A stretch of 64,000 bases of DNA, from positions 62,001 through 126,000 of the forward strand of contig JBPBQV010000032.1 of the NCBI GenBank assembly GCA_050955045.1, given 5' to 3'. Below, one piece after another: positions 9,911 to 19,249 of the stretch (position 1 is the stretch's first letter; each line of letters opens with the position of its first letter). Source of the stretch: Mucilaginibacter_A sp050955045. Lineage in GTDB: Bacteria > Bacteroidota > Bacteroidia > Sphingobacteriales > Sphingobacteriaceae. The position numbers and the translations under genes were made by a program. The notes under the pieces are model-generated. The model saw nothing but the letters and a program-made list of their open reading frames with translations. It did not search any database and was not told the origin of the DNA.

Positions 9911-9933
9911 AAAGCGGCTAACCTAGCCGCTCT
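9911..9933. terminator. Terminator between convergent genes
   Basis: The inverted repeat AGCGGCTA/TAGCCGCT has a 3-base loop and is flanked by an A run on the left. It serves the minus-strand gene ending at 9957. Confidence 0.7.
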
Positions 9934-9956
9934 TCACAATAATTAAAAAGAATATT

Positions 9957-11282
9957 TTATTTAGAAGCACTAACTTTCCAAATTTTATTACCAGAATCAT
10001 CGGCAACTAAAAGCGAACCATCCTGCTGTACAGCCACGCCTACCGGGCGGCCATGTACTTCGCCTTTTGGTTCATCTGCAATAAAACCTGTTAAAAAATC
10101 TTCTGGTTTGCCGGCTTTGTTGTTCTCAAACGGAACAAAAACTACTTTGTAACCGGATAACGTAGCGCGGTTCCAGGAACCATGCTGACCAATAAAAGCA
10201 CCGTTTTTGTATTTTTCAGGAAATTTATCCTTAGTATAAAAAACGATACCTAAGGATGCAGTATGTGCGCCAAGCGAAACATCAGGCGTGATAGATTTTT
10301 TAACCATTTTCGGCTTTTCGCCTTTGTGGTTCGGATCTTCATGCTGACCGAAATAAGCATAAGGCCAGCCATAAAAACCGCCTTCTTTTAAGCTTGTCAT
10401 GTAATCCGGCACTAAATTATCCCCTAATTCATCACGTTCGTTTACCGCTGCCCACAATGTTTTCTGATCTGGTGCCCAGGCAATTCCTGCCGGATTACGC
10501 AAACCGCTTGCATAAATTTTTTCGCCTGTTCCGTCCGGGTTGATTTGCAATACATTGGCACGACGAACTTCATTTTCCATTCCATGCTCGCCATCATTGC
10601 TACCGGAACCAACAGAAACATAAATTTTAGAACCATCCGGACTGGCTAATAATTGCCTCGTCCAATGATTGTTATAGCCGCCCGCTGGCAGGTTTAAAAC
10701 TTTTTCTCCTTTTGCAGACATAACCGTTTGTCCGGCTTTGTACGGATAACGCCACAAACCATCCGTGTTAGCTACATAGAAGTAGTCGTTTAAAATCAAC
10801 ATTCCGTAAGGCTGATTTAATCCAGCTAAAAAAGTTTGCTGCAATTCGGGCTTGCCATCGTGGTTGGCATCGCGCAAAATAGTAATCCGGTTAGCACTTT
10901 GGCCGGATGGCTGCGATTGCCCTTTGCCTGATACTTCGTTTACCACCTTTTTTACGCCTTTTGTTTCCGTATTAGATTCGGCAATAAAAATATCACCGTT
11001 AGCGGCAACATAAATATTTCTGGGACTTACAAAATTTGTGGCAAACATGCTAACCGTAAAACCTGCAGGCGCAGTTGGCTTTTCCTCGTTTTTCCAGCCA
11101 ATAACTTTACTATATTTTTTTGCTGATTTGGTAGCATAAGGTGCTGGCAAATCAACCTGCGTATCGCCTGACGTTGTAACTACATCTGCTTTATCTTTAT
11201 TTTCTTCTTTCTTTTTTTCCTGAGAATTGCAGCCGGCAAATACAATTGCCAATACTGCAGCAGTTAAAAATCTGTTTTTCAT
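9957..11282 (-). CDS. Sorbosone-dehydrogenase-like (PQQ/GDH family) lipoprotein
   Basis: A 441-residue lipoprotein (VFAGC lipobox) with a lysine/glutamate-rich linker, then a six-bladed beta-propeller typical of soluble glucose/sorbosone dehydrogenases: GFTVSMFATNFVSPRNI, ASGLRNPAGIAWAP, WPYAYFGQHEDPNHKG, HGSWNRATLSGYKV and HGRPVGVAVQQDGSLLVADD. These enzymes oxidise sugars with PQQ outside the cytoplasm. The actual substrate is unknown. Confidence 0.85.
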   Translation of the reverse strand: MKNRFLTAAVLAIVFAGCNSQEKKKEENKDKADVVTTSGDTQVDLPAPYATKSAKKYSKVIGWKNEEKPTAPAGFTVSMFATNFVSPRNIYVAANGDIFIAESNTETKGVKKVVNEVSGKGQSQPSGQSANRITILRDANHDGKPELQQTFLAGLNQPYGMLILNDYFYVANTDGLWRYPYKAGQTVMSAKGEKVLNLPAGGYNNHWTRQLLASPDGSKIYVSVGSGSNDGEHGMENEVRRANVLQINPDGTGEKIYASGLRNPAGIAWAPDQKTLWAAVNERDELGDNLVPDYMTSLKEGGFYGWPYAYFGQHEDPNHKGEKPKMVKKSITPDVSLGAHTASLGIVFYTKDKFPEKYKNGAFIGQHGSWNRATLSGYKVVFVPFENNKAGKPEDFLTGFIADEPKGEVHGRPVGVAVQQDGSLLVADDSGNKIWKVSASK

Positions 11283-11340
11283 ACGTTTACTTCTGATTAA
11301 ATATCAGGTGAAGAACAGTGTTGTTAAAGCCTTTGTTTGG

Positions 11341-11422
11341 TAAAAACAGCAATCAAACTGGTTTTTAACGCGTCATTTCCGTTCTAAAATTTCAAGTAAC
11401 AAAATTTACGATGCTGTTTTTA
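11341..11422. repeat. Inverted pair of repeat elements
   Basis: A near-match TAAAAACAGCAA on plus and ATGCTGTTTTTA (minus orientation) 58 bases later lie in the gap upstream of the sorbosone-dehydrogenase-like gene. Confidence 0.5.
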
Positions 11423-11429
11423 TCGCACA

Positions 11430-11467
11430 AAAAACTCCAACCTGTTTTTGAACAAGTTGGAGTTTTT
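11430..11467. terminator. Rho-independent terminator
   Basis: Perfect 12-bp arms AAAAACTCCAAC/GTTGGAGTTTTT. It lies downstream of the minus-strand DUF1573 gene. Repeat elements flank it on both sides (11411 and 11474). Confidence 0.85.
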
Positions 11468-11488
11468 AGCTGGTAAAAGCAGTATTGC

Positions 11489-11890
11489 TTACCTGGTTGT
11501 TGGCGTAGTGCCTTTTGTAACTTCGCCCACAATTACCAAATATTTTGTTGGCGTTTTTGCGTTAGATGTAACTACAATAGTTTTATTAAATGGTGCTTCT
11601 ACAGCAGCATTATACGTAATTTTAATTGAACCTTTTTCACCTTTTTTAACAGGCGTTTTGGTATAATCAGCAATTGTACAACCGCAAGTTGGTTTTACTT
11701 CTGTTAAAATTAAAGGTTCTTCACCAATGTTGGTATAAACAAAATCGGTAGTAACCGGCTTGCCTTGCGGTACTTTACCAAAATCGTGTTTTTCTTCTGT
11801 AAATTTAAATTCGGCTTTGTTATCCGTTTGTGCCGATGCAGTAATTGTAAATCCTACAACCATTGCGCAAATCATCATTAATTTTTTCAT
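11489..11890 (-). CDS. DUF1573 secreted protein
   Basis: A 133-residue exported protein: signal peptide, then the DUF1573 core with KHDFGKVPQGKPV, NIGEEPLILTEVKPTCGCT and ITYNAA. This Ig-like, ASPM-SPD-2-Hydin related fold is abundant in Bacteroidota; its function is unknown. A -7 box (TATATTTG) lies on the minus strand at 11914-11921. Confidence 0.85.
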   Translation of the reverse strand: MKKLMMICAMVVGFTITASAQTDNKAEFKFTEEKHDFGKVPQGKPVTTDFVYTNIGEEPLILTEVKPTCGCTIADYTKTPVKKGEKGSIKITYNAAVEAPFNKTIVVTSNAKTPTKYLVIVGEVTKGTTPTTR

Positions 11891-11913
11891 AGCTATATGT
11901 CAGACTGTTAAAA

Positions 11914-11921
11914 CAAATATA
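11914..11921 (-). promoter_or_regulatory. -7 box of the DUF1573 gene
   Basis: TATATTTG on the minus strand matches TAnnTTTG and lies 23 bases before the ATG. Confidence 0.45.
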
Positions 11922-12007
11922 AGTCAATTTTAACCAATATAAATTATCATACGAAAAAATCATTTCGAGGTTATTTTTTTCCGAAAAAAACATTGGCCCG
12001 GAAATAG

Positions 12008-12015
12008 TATTTTTG
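12008..12015 (+). promoter_or_regulatory. -7 box of the fused E1 gene
   Basis: TATTTTTG matches TAnnTTTG and lies 18 bases before the ATG at 12034. It overlaps a possible TTG start at 12013, which is why the ATG is chosen as the gene start. Confidence 0.5.
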
Positions 12016-12033
12016 CCGATACAGAAAGCCGAA

Positions 12034-14469
12034 ATGCAAGAATTAGAACTTTTAAGCGCTATTGAAGAATTAGACAAATCTGAATTAAGCCATGATGATT
12101 TTAAACAGCTTGTCATCCGTGATTACCGGATTGCTGTTGAAAGCAGGCAGGCCAGTATTTTGGGCCGCAAAGAAGCACTAACCGGCCGGGCAAAGTTTGG
12201 CATTTTTGGAGATGGAAAAGAAGTAGCGCAACTGGCTATGGCCAAAGCTTTTAAAAAAGGCGACTGGCGTGCCGGATATTACCGCGACCAAACGTTTGCT
12301 TTTGCAACTGGCATGTCCAACATAACCGAGTTTTTTGCGCAATTGTATGCCAATCCGGATGTGAACCAGGAACCTTCATCCGGCGGCAGACAAATGAACA
12401 GTCACTTTGCTACACGTTCGATGAATGAAGATGGCAGCTGGAAAAACCTGGTGGAAACGAAAAATTCTTCTGCGGATATTTCTACTACCGGCGGACAAAT
12501 GGCAAGGCTGATTGGTTTGGCCTGGGCTTCCAAATTGTATCGGCAAAACAAAGAACTGGCCGATATGGATTCGTTTTCTATTAACGGAAACGAGGTTGCT
12601 TTCGGTACAATTGGCAATGGTTCTACTTCCGAAGGTGTATTTTTTGAGGTGATAAACGCAGCAGGTGTTTTGCAGGTGCCAATGGCTGTTTCGGTTTGGG
12701 ATGATGGTTACGCCATTTCTGTTCCGTCCAAATATCAAACCACAAAAGAAGATATTTCCGAAATTTTAAAAGGTTTCCAGCGGGATGAAACTGCCGAAGG
12801 TTTTGAAATTTTTAAAGTTCCCGGCTGGGATTATCCCGGTTTGTGCGAAACGTATGAAAAAGCGGCCAACTTTTGCCGCACAGAACATGTTCCGGTATTA
12901 ATTCATGTGACCGAGTTAACACAGCCGCAGGGTCATTCTACTTCCGGCTCGCACGAACGTTATAAAACCAAACAACGGCTGCAATGGGAACTGGAATTTG
13001 ATTGCTTACGTAAAATGCGGTTGTGGATGATTGATTCGGATATTTCTACTTCAGAAGAACTGGACCAGTTGGAAGACGAAGCCAAAATTTATGTGCGCAA
13101 CTGTCAGCGCAACGCTTTAAACAGTTTGCAGCAGGAACTGAACGCTGAACGGGCTCATACAATCGATACAATTGAAGACCTTATTTCGGTTTCTGCTTCC
13201 GGAAAGTTGCTGGAAGAACTGGTAAAGCAATTAAATGCAGCAACAGATTTGGGCAGAAAGGATATGGTTTCTGTAATCAGGAGATCGCTTTTGCTGACCG
13301 CAGCAGAAAGCACACCCGAACGCGCCCGGCTGATGAAATTATATCAGCAGGAAAATGAGAAAAATAGTGGGCGTTACCACTCCCGGCAATTTAGTAATAC
13401 AGCAGAATCTCCTTTAAAAGTTCCGGTTCAGCCCGTAATTTATGATGAAAGTTCAAAGCCTATTGATGGTCGCGAAATATTAAATGCTTGTTTTAGTGCC
13501 AATTTTGTTCGCGATCCGCGCATTGTTGCTTTTGGTGAAGATGTTGGTGCTATTGGCGACGTAAACCAGGGTTTTGCCGGTTTACAGGAAAAGTTTGGCA
13601 CACTGCGCGTAACCGATACTGGCATTCGGGAAAGTACTATAATTGGTCAGGGAATTGGCTTGGCTTTGAGAGGATTAAGGCCGATTGCCGAAATTCAATA
13701 CATCGATTATTTGCCTTATGCGATGAATGTACTGATTGACGACCTGACCACGATGAGCTACCGTACTTTTGGCGGACAAATTGCGCCGGTTATTGTGCGT
13801 ACGCGCGGTCATCGGCTGGAAGGCATCTGGCATTCCGGCTCGCCGATGGGCATGATTGTGAACGCGCTTCGCGGAATGCATATTTGTGTGCCCCGAAACA
13901 TGACGCAAGCTGCCGGAATGTACAACACGCTGCTGCGCGGAAACGAACCTGCTTTGGTGATAGAATGTTTAAACGGTTACCGTTTAAAAGAACAATTGCC
14001 GGCCAATGTTGGCGAGTTTACTGTTCCGTTAGGTAAAGCCGAAGTGGTAAAAGTCGGGATAGATTTAACCATTGTTTCTTATGGTTCTACTTTGAACCTG
14101 GTGCAACAGGCTGCTATAGAACTGGAAAGAATGGGAATTTCGGTAGAAGTTATTGATCCGCAAACACTTTTTCCTTTTGATCTGGATCAGCTTTGTGTTG
14201 CTTCCGTTAAAAAAACCAGTAAGCTTTTGGTGGTAGATGAAGATGTGCCCAGCGGTGCTTCCGCCTATATTTTACAGCAAGTAGTAGAAAAACAAAATGC
14301 TTACTATCACCTGGATGGCCAGCCACGCACACTTACGGCAAAAGATCATCGTCCGCCATACGGTTCTGATGGTGATTATTTTAGCAAACCTTCTATTGAT
14401 GATATCATCGAGATTGTTTATGAAATGATGGGCGAAAGTAAACCGGATCTGTTTCCAAAAATTTATTAA
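12034..14469 (+). CDS. 2-oxoacid dehydrogenase E1, fused alpha and beta subunits
   Basis: An 811-residue thiamine-diphosphate enzyme joining E1 alpha (residues ~20-430) and E1 beta (~470-800). The alpha half has GNGSTSEGVFFE and NAAGVLQVP (ThDP/Mg site, GDG replaced by GNG) and VWDDGYAIS. The beta half has FGEDVG, IRESTIIGQGIGLALRG and a C-terminal transketolase domain (VDEDVPSGASAYI). The reaction is oxidative decarboxylation of a 2-oxoacid, probably branched-chain, with E2 and E3 encoded elsewhere. The fused form is usual in Bacteroidota. No repeat element falls within these 2.4 kb. Confidence 0.9.
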   Translation: MQELELLSAIEELDKSELSHDDFKQLVIRDYRIAVESRQASILGRKEALTGRAKFGIFGDGKEVAQLAMAKAFKKGDWRAGYYRDQTFAFATGMSNITEFFAQLYANPDVNQEPSSGGRQMNSHFATRSMNEDGSWKNLVETKNSSADISTTGGQMARLIGLAWASKLYRQNKELADMDSFSINGNEVAFGTIGNGSTSEGVFFEVINAAGVLQVPMAVSVWDDGYAISVPSKYQTTKEDISEILKGFQRDETAEGFEIFKVPGWDYPGLCETYEKAANFCRTEHVPVLIHVTELTQPQGHSTSGSHERYKTKQRLQWELEFDCLRKMRLWMIDSDISTSEELDQLEDEAKIYVRNCQRNALNSLQQELNAERAHTIDTIEDLISVSASGKLLEELVKQLNAATDLGRKDMVSVIRRSLLLTAAESTPERARLMKLYQQENEKNSGRYHSRQFSNTAESPLKVPVQPVIYDESSKPIDGREILNACFSANFVRDPRIVAFGEDVGAIGDVNQGFAGLQEKFGTLRVTDTGIRESTIIGQGIGLALRGLRPIAEIQYIDYLPYAMNVLIDDLTTMSYRTFGGQIAPVIVRTRGHRLEGIWHSGSPMGMIVNALRGMHICVPRNMTQAAGMYNTLLRGNEPALVIECLNGYRLKEQLPANVGEFTVPLGKAEVVKVGIDLTIVSYGSTLNLVQQAAIELERMGISVEVIDPQTLFPFDLDQLCVASVKKTSKLLVVDEDVPSGASAYILQQVVEKQNAYYHLDGQPRTLTAKDHRPPYGSDGDYFSKPSIDDIIEIVYEMMGESKPDLFPKIY

Positions 14470-14470
14470 G

Positions 14471-14514
14471 GAAAATGCTGCTTTTATCACCTAAAAAACG
14501 GTGACAGCATTTTC
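14471..14514. terminator. Terminator hairpin containing a repeat element
   Basis: Outer arms GAAAATGCTG/CAGCATTTTC and inner arms TCACC/GGTGA fold into a long stem directly after the E1 stop codon. The left arm includes the element ATGCTGCTTTTA. Confidence 0.7.
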
Positions 14515-14607
14515 TAAAACTTTGAAGTGTTTAAGCTTTTATTTTGAGGTAATAAAAGAAGCATCAGATAGAAAAGTATCACCTAAAATACTAACAATCA
14601 TCAAGCT

Positions 14608-15495
14608 TTATTTGGGTGATTGATACTCGTAAAGCGGTGCATTTTTTCCTTCGCCGGTGCTGTAATAATTTTTTCCGTCTGCTGTAAAACCAATTGCTTC
14701 ACTTTGTTTTTCGGCTGTGCAAGGCAGTTCTGTTGGTTTACTTTGTAAAGCTTTCCACACAGGTTCGTTTTTTTGTCTTCTCCAGTAATAAACTTTCTGG
14801 TAACTTCTTAGCAAAATCTGGTTGCCATCCGCAGCAATATCGCCGCCTGTAATCCACTTTAACAAAGGCAAACCAGCAAAGTGGATTTTGCATCTTTTGG
14901 TTAACACAATTGTATCGGTAAAAGAAGCATTGAGTGGCGCAGTATAAACGCTAACCGAATCTTCACGCTTGGTAACGATATAAAACAGTTTTTCTACCGG
15001 ATCAACCATTAATGTTTCTGCATCGTGCGCGCCATCCGGATATTTTAAATGCAAAGCTTCGCTTTTAATAGTATGCGGCAATTTATTTTCAGTAACAACC
15101 GGTTCTAAAAAACGATAAATGGTAATCAGGTTTCTGGAAGAACCATTGTCTCCAATATCGCCCAGATAAACATAACTTTTACCTTTTGCCGGACCTGGAC
15201 CTACAGCAATATCTTCACAATCAACCACATTAACGTTTGGATGAGCTTGATCTGCCTTAAAATAAAAAGTAGATTTTAGTTGTCCGCTTGGCGTTATGAC
15301 AAAAAAACGACTGGTATCGCCGCTGTCATTATGCACATACAATATGTTTTTGTTGATTCGGGAAGATGCAATGCCGGAGATTTCTTTCAAAACCGCATCC
15401 TGCAAATGGATTTGCTTTTTTTGTGCCCAAACTAATTTGCCGGTTATCAGCAAAAATAGAGCAGCAACAAGCAAATGATTTTTTTTAATCTTCAT
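14608..15495 (-). CDS. Secreted beta-propeller protein of unknown function
   Basis: A 295-residue protein with a signal peptide (cleavage after VWAQ). Repeated strands such as EISGIASSRINKNILYVHNDSG, CEDIAVGPG, YLGDIGDN and DAETLMVDP suggest a beta-propeller of the esterase/phytase-like type. It lies 3 bases after corA and is the last gene of the three-gene unit with corA and the WbqC-like gene. One repeat element (14919-14930) encodes NASFTDT. Confidence 0.7.
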   Translation of the reverse strand: MKIKKNHLLVAALFLLITGKLVWAQKKQIHLQDAVLKEISGIASSRINKNILYVHNDSGDTSRFFVITPSGQLKSTFYFKADQAHPNVNVVDCEDIAVGPGPAKGKSYVYLGDIGDNGSSRNLITIYRFLEPVVTENKLPHTIKSEALHLKYPDGAHDAETLMVDPVEKLFYIVTKREDSVSVYTAPLNASFTDTIVLTKRCKIHFAGLPLLKWITGGDIAADGNQILLRSYQKVYYWRRQKNEPVWKALQSKPTELPCTAEKQSEAIGFTADGKNYYSTGEGKNAPLYEYQSPK

Positions 15496-15497
15496 AC

Positions 15498-16625
15498 TTA
15501 CATTCTGTTAAACCAGCCCTTTCTCCAGAAAAATATAAACTGAATTATAGCAATCACCAACATCACCAGCATTGTGTAGAGATAACCGTGCGGCGCGTAC
15601 AATTCGGGCATATTGGCTGGCATAATTTTTCCGGTTCCGGGTTCCTCCCGCGAAAAATTCATTCCGTAAACGCCAGCAATAAACGTAAGCGGAATAAATA
15701 TGGAAGAAATGATGGTCAGCACCTTCATAATTTCATTCATACGGTTACTGATGAGTGAAAGATATACATCTATTACGCTGGACGTAATTTCCTTATAACT
15801 TTCAATCAAATCAATCACCTGGATACAATGATCGTAAGCATCGCGCAGGTACAATTTAACTGCCGGCGTAATCAACGGACTTTCTGTCCGCAGCATATCG
15901 TTAATTTTATCGCGCTCGGGCCAAGCTGCACGGCGCAGCAAAATCATGCCGCGTTTAGTTTGCTGCGCTTCAAACATGATACTTCTGTCGGGCTTTTCAT
16001 ACAAACGGTCTTCTAACTCATCAAGTGCATCGCCTACTTTGTTTAGCAAATCAAAATACCGGTCAATCACCGTATCAACCAAAGCATATGCCAGATAACC
16101 CGAGCCGCCTGTACGGATAATTCCTTTTCCAAGCTTCAGGCGTTTTTTTACGCCCTCAAAATATTCTTCATGCGTTTCCTGGAAACTGATCATGATATTT
16201 TCCTTCACCAAAACCGAAAGCTGGTAATTTTCAATCGCTTCTTCCCGATGATAATGCAGCAAACGGCTGGTCAAAAACACGTAATTATCGTATTCTTCAA
16301 ACTTTGGCCGCTGGCGCGTATGTGCAATATCTTCCAGCACCAAGCGGTTAATTTCCATTTTGCTGCCAATTTGCTCAATCAAATCCTGGTCGCCCAAACC
16401 TTTTATCAAAATCCAGTGTGTGTGCTGCGGACAGCTTTTCATCTGATCCAGCACCACAGAAATATCGGTGCCTTTACCTTCCTGTACTTCTGTTTGATTG
16501 TACGAATAAATTTCGATAATCGGTTTCAGCGCATCTTCAGAAACAATAACCGATCCCGGCATTTCGCCGATATTGCCTTCGTTTCGGTTTGATTTTAATT
16601 TTAACCGTTTAATTTTTTTTGCCAT
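15498..16625 (-). CDS. corA: Magnesium/cobalt transporter CorA
   Basis: A 375-residue CorA: a large N-terminal cytoplasmic domain, a long helix, then two C-terminal membrane helices with the pore signature YGMNF. Periplasmic-loop and tail features (PELYAPHGYLYT, WRKGWF) fit. It transports Mg2+ and related cations. The start codon overlaps the stop of the WbqC-like gene (TAATG), implying translational coupling. Confidence 0.93.
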   Translation of the reverse strand: MAKKIKRLKLKSNRNEGNIGEMPGSVIVSEDALKPIIEIYSYNQTEVQEGKGTDISVVLDQMKSCPQHTHWILIKGLGDQDLIEQIGSKMEINRLVLEDIAHTRQRPKFEEYDNYVFLTSRLLHYHREEAIENYQLSVLVKENIMISFQETHEEYFEGVKKRLKLGKGIIRTGGSGYLAYALVDTVIDRYFDLLNKVGDALDELEDRLYEKPDRSIMFEAQQTKRGMILLRRAAWPERDKINDMLRTESPLITPAVKLYLRDAYDHCIQVIDLIESYKEITSSVIDVYLSLISNRMNEIMKVLTIISSIFIPLTFIAGVYGMNFSREEPGTGKIMPANMPELYAPHGYLYTMLVMLVIAIIQFIFFWRKGWFNRM

Positions 16626-17236
16626 TATAAATAATTGAGCGTGTTCGGGCCTTGGTTAAAAAGCAAATCTACAATGCTAAGGTTTTTAAGGAAACCTTTC
16701 CGATCATCAAAAACCTGGAAATAAGTTTTTTGCTGAAAATCATATTCCAGTTTTGGGTTGATGCTTTTACGAAAATCTATCGAATAATTGTTTGAATGAT
16801 ATTCGTCTGTAAAGTTTAGTTCTACTTTCAGCTTTATCAGTTTTAAAATGAGCTGCAGCAAAGCTTCGTTGTAATCAAACAGAAATTCATACTTTTTCCC
16901 CTCATAAAAAGGCGTAAAATCAGCTTCATAATATTCAAAATAAGCCGAACTGCGGTAACAAGCCTGCAATGTTAACCAGTGCAAACGCTGCCAGTTAAAA
17001 TCGTAACTTATTTTTACATCTTTGATCTGACGGTGATTTTTAGAGCCTTTTTCTACCGGCACAACCAGCGTTAAAGCACCTTCGGGCGTGTAAACCTGCG
17101 CGCGGTTACGAAAGGTTTGTTTAGGAAAATGCTCTTTTTGCTCGATTAAAAATTGGCTTTTATGCTGAAGCAGTTCTGTAAAAAAAGCAACCGGCGGTAA
17201 GTAAAACAACGGAAAAATTGCGCCATTATCGGCCAT
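16625..17236 (-). CDS. WbqC-family protein
   Basis: About 203 residues with the WbqC pattern: FPLFYLPPVAFF at the start, HFPKQTFRNRAQVYTPEG, LTVPVEK-like LVVPVEKGSKNHRQI and NWQRLHWLTL. The family is linked to polysaccharide biosynthesis, with no proven reaction. The ATG at 17236 is preferred to a TTG 21 bases upstream. First gene of the unit with corA. Confidence 0.8.
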   Translation of the reverse strand: MADNGAIFPLFYLPPVAFFTELLQHKSQFLIEQKEHFPKQTFRNRAQVYTPEGALTLVVPVEKGSKNHRQIKDVKISYDFNWQRLHWLTLQACYRSSAYFEYYEADFTPFYEGKKYEFLFDYNEALLQLILKLIKLKVELNFTDEYHSNNYSIDFRKSINPKLEYDFQQKTYFQVFDDRKGFLKNLSIVDLLFNQGPNTLNYL

Positions 17237-17242
17237 AAAGGT

Positions 17243-17250
17243 TAAGTTTG
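17243..17250 (+). promoter_or_regulatory. -7 box for acyltransferase/GT2 pair
   Basis: TAAGTTTG matches TAnnTTTG and sits 22 bases before the acyltransferase ATG, in a 36-base divergent gap. Confidence 0.45.
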
Positions 17251-17272
17251 TAGTCAAATTTCAGCCAAAACA

Positions 17273-18154
17273 ATGATCATTAAGGCACTCACAAAAGTAG
17301 CCATTTTCTTTTTGTACCTGCTCTCGCTTTTGCCGTTTTGGGTTTTGTACCTTTTTGCTGATGCTGTTTTTATCATCCTTTTTTATATAACGCATTACCG
17401 CCGCCAAGTAGTACAGCAAAATCTGCTGAATGCTTTTCCGGAAAAAACCTCAACAGAACGGGCACAGATCGAACGTAAGTTTTATGGTTATCTGGCTGAT
17501 TTAATTGCAGAAGCGATCAAACTAATCAGTATTTCTGAACGGGAACTGAAAAAGCATTTCACACTAAATAATCCAGAGCTTTTAGATACTTATTTTAATC
17601 AGCAAAAAAGTGTGCTGGGTGCTTTGGGCCATTATGGCAACTGGGAAATGTCTGCCCAGATTTTGGGTTTCTCTACCCAAAAAAAGAAACTGTTTATTTA
17701 CAAACCGCTCTCCAACCAGGTTTTTGATACTTTTGTTAAAAACCTGCGTTCGCGTTTTGGCTCCACGCCAGTTACCATGAAAGCTACTTTGCGAACCTTA
17801 GTTGCTTTAAAAAACGAACCTAAACTGACTGTTTTTGTAAGCGACCAAACGCCGGTACGCGAGGAAACGCAGTATTTTACGCAATTTCTGAACCAGCCAA
17901 CTGCTGTTTTTTTGGGAATTGAGAAAATGGCGAAGATGACCAACGATCCGGTGATTTTTTGTGATATCCGCGTGTATAAAAGAGGTTATTATTCCTGTAC
18001 CTTCGTGCCCTTGATTAACGAGCCGAAACTAAGTGCCGAACATGAAATTACAGATGCGCATGTACAATATCTGGAAAAAGTGATTCGTGAAGAACCTGCT
18101 TACTGGCTATGGTCGCACAGAAGATGGAAATTTAAACCGGAAATATCTCAATGA
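17273..18154 (+). CDS. Lysophospholipid/lipid A acyltransferase (HtrB/LpxL-like)
   Basis: A 293-residue inner-membrane protein with an N-terminal membrane anchor and the LpxL/HtrB catalytic motif HYGNWE (residues ~123-128); FVSDQTP and FFLGIEKMA-like segments (VFLGIEKMAK) follow. The family transfers acyl chains to lipid A or related lipids. It overlaps the next gene by ATGA. A repeat element (17361-17372) encodes DAVF in the first membrane helix. Confidence 0.88.
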   Translation: MIIKALTKVAIFFLYLLSLLPFWVLYLFADAVFIILFYITHYRRQVVQQNLLNAFPEKTSTERAQIERKFYGYLADLIAEAIKLISISERELKKHFTLNNPELLDTYFNQQKSVLGALGHYGNWEMSAQILGFSTQKKKLFIYKPLSNQVFDTFVKNLRSRFGSTPVTMKATLRTLVALKNEPKLTVFVSDQTPVREETQYFTQFLNQPTAVFLGIEKMAKMTNDPVIFCDIRVYKRGYYSCTFVPLINEPKLSAEHEITDAHVQYLEKVIREEPAYWLWSHRRWKFKPEISQ

Positions 18155-19212
18155 GCAGTCTGAATACACCAACGGATATGCCAAAAGTTGCTGTTGTTAT
18201 CTTAAACTGGAACGGTTTAAATTATTTACAAACTTATCTGCCTTCAGTTGTCGCTTCCATTTACCCGAATCTAGAAATTGTTTTGGGTGATAATGGTTCT
18301 ACCGATGATTCTGTTGCATTTGTAAAAGCTAATTTTCCGCAGGTAAAAATAGTATTGAATGATCAGAATTTTGGTTTCACCGGCGGTTATAATAAAATTT
18401 TAAACCGGGTTGAAGCTGATTATTTTATCCTGCTAAATTCTGATGTAGAAGTTGTACCAAACTGGATTACGCCCGTTATTACGCTGATGGAAAGTGATGA
18501 GCTGATTGCAGCAGCGGCACCAAAAATTTTATCGTGGCAAGAAAAAAACAAGTTTGAACATGCGGGTGCCGCCGGTGGTTTTATTGATGCGTTTGGCTAT
18601 CCATTTTGCCGCGGAAGGATTTTTTACGAAGTAGAAGAAGATTACGGCCAGTATAATCAAACCACAGAAGTGCTTTGGGCATCAGGTGCTGCTTTGTTTA
18701 TCAAGCAAAAATACTGGGAGCTTTCGGGCGGATTTGATGAACGTTTTTTTGCCCATATGGAAGAAATTGATTTGTGCTGGCGTTTAAAAAATATGGGTTT
18801 AAAAGTGATGTATTGCGCAGAATCTACCGTTTATCATTTGGGCGGCGGTACGTTGGATGTAGAAAACCCTTTTAAAACGTACTTGAACTTCCGTAATAAT
18901 TTGTTACTGCTGCAAAAAAACCTGTGGCTGCGCAAAAGTGTATTTGTTATACCAATGCGTTTTGCACTGGATTTTGTAACGCTGATCCGGTTCATCACCG
19001 AAGGAAAAAGAAAAGATGCCGCCGCAATTAGTAAAGCGCATCGCAACTTTATCCGGCATATTTTTAAAAATACCGGTCAGCGGGCAAAAGTAAAAAGCGA
19101 ACGTCATGCTGATTATAACCTGCAATCAACGGCAGGCTTTTATCGCGGCAGTGTAGTTTTTGATTTTTTTGTGCGAAAGATTCATCGGTTTTCTCAATTA
19201 AAAAGCTGGTAA
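18151..19212 (+). CDS. Glycosyltransferase family 2
   Basis: A 353-residue GT-A enzyme: VVILNWNGLNYLQ at the start, DNGSTDDS, LLNSDVEV (DXD equivalent) and a conserved EEIDLCWRL acceptor-site motif. Similar enzymes act as rhamnosyl or related sugar transferases in surface glycan assembly. It is coupled to the acyltransferase. Its last ~38 codons are repeated at 20179-20295. Confidence 0.9.
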   Translation: MSSLNTPTDMPKVAVVILNWNGLNYLQTYLPSVVASIYPNLEIVLGDNGSTDDSVAFVKANFPQVKIVLNDQNFGFTGGYNKILNRVEADYFILLNSDVEVVPNWITPVITLMESDELIAAAAPKILSWQEKNKFEHAGAAGGFIDAFGYPFCRGRIFYEVEEDYGQYNQTTEVLWASGAALFIKQKYWELSGGFDERFFAHMEEIDLCWRLKNMGLKVMYCAESTVYHLGGGTLDVENPFKTYLNFRNNLLLLQKNLWLRKSVFVIPMRFALDFVTLIRFITEGKRKDAAAISKAHRNFIRHIFKNTGQRAKVKSERHADYNLQSTAGFYRGSVVFDFFVRKIHRFSQLKSW

Positions 19213-19226
19213 AAGGAGTATATTAG
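19096..19226 (+). repeat. Direct repeat copy 1: GT2 gene 3' end
   Basis: This 131-bp segment ends the GT2 gene and includes the repeat element at 19210. It recurs, without insertions or deletions, exactly 1083 bp downstream at about 86% identity (18 mismatches by my count). Confidence 0.85.
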
Positions 19227-19249
19227 CTTTTAGCTTCATACTTCTTTTA
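19210..19249. repeat. Inverted pair of repeat elements (hairpin)
   Basis: TAAAAGGAGTAT overlaps the GT2 stop codon and ATACTTCTTTTA overlaps the ATG of the next gene. The arms pair with one G-T step, and an inner TAGC repeat lies in the loop. Confidence 0.7.
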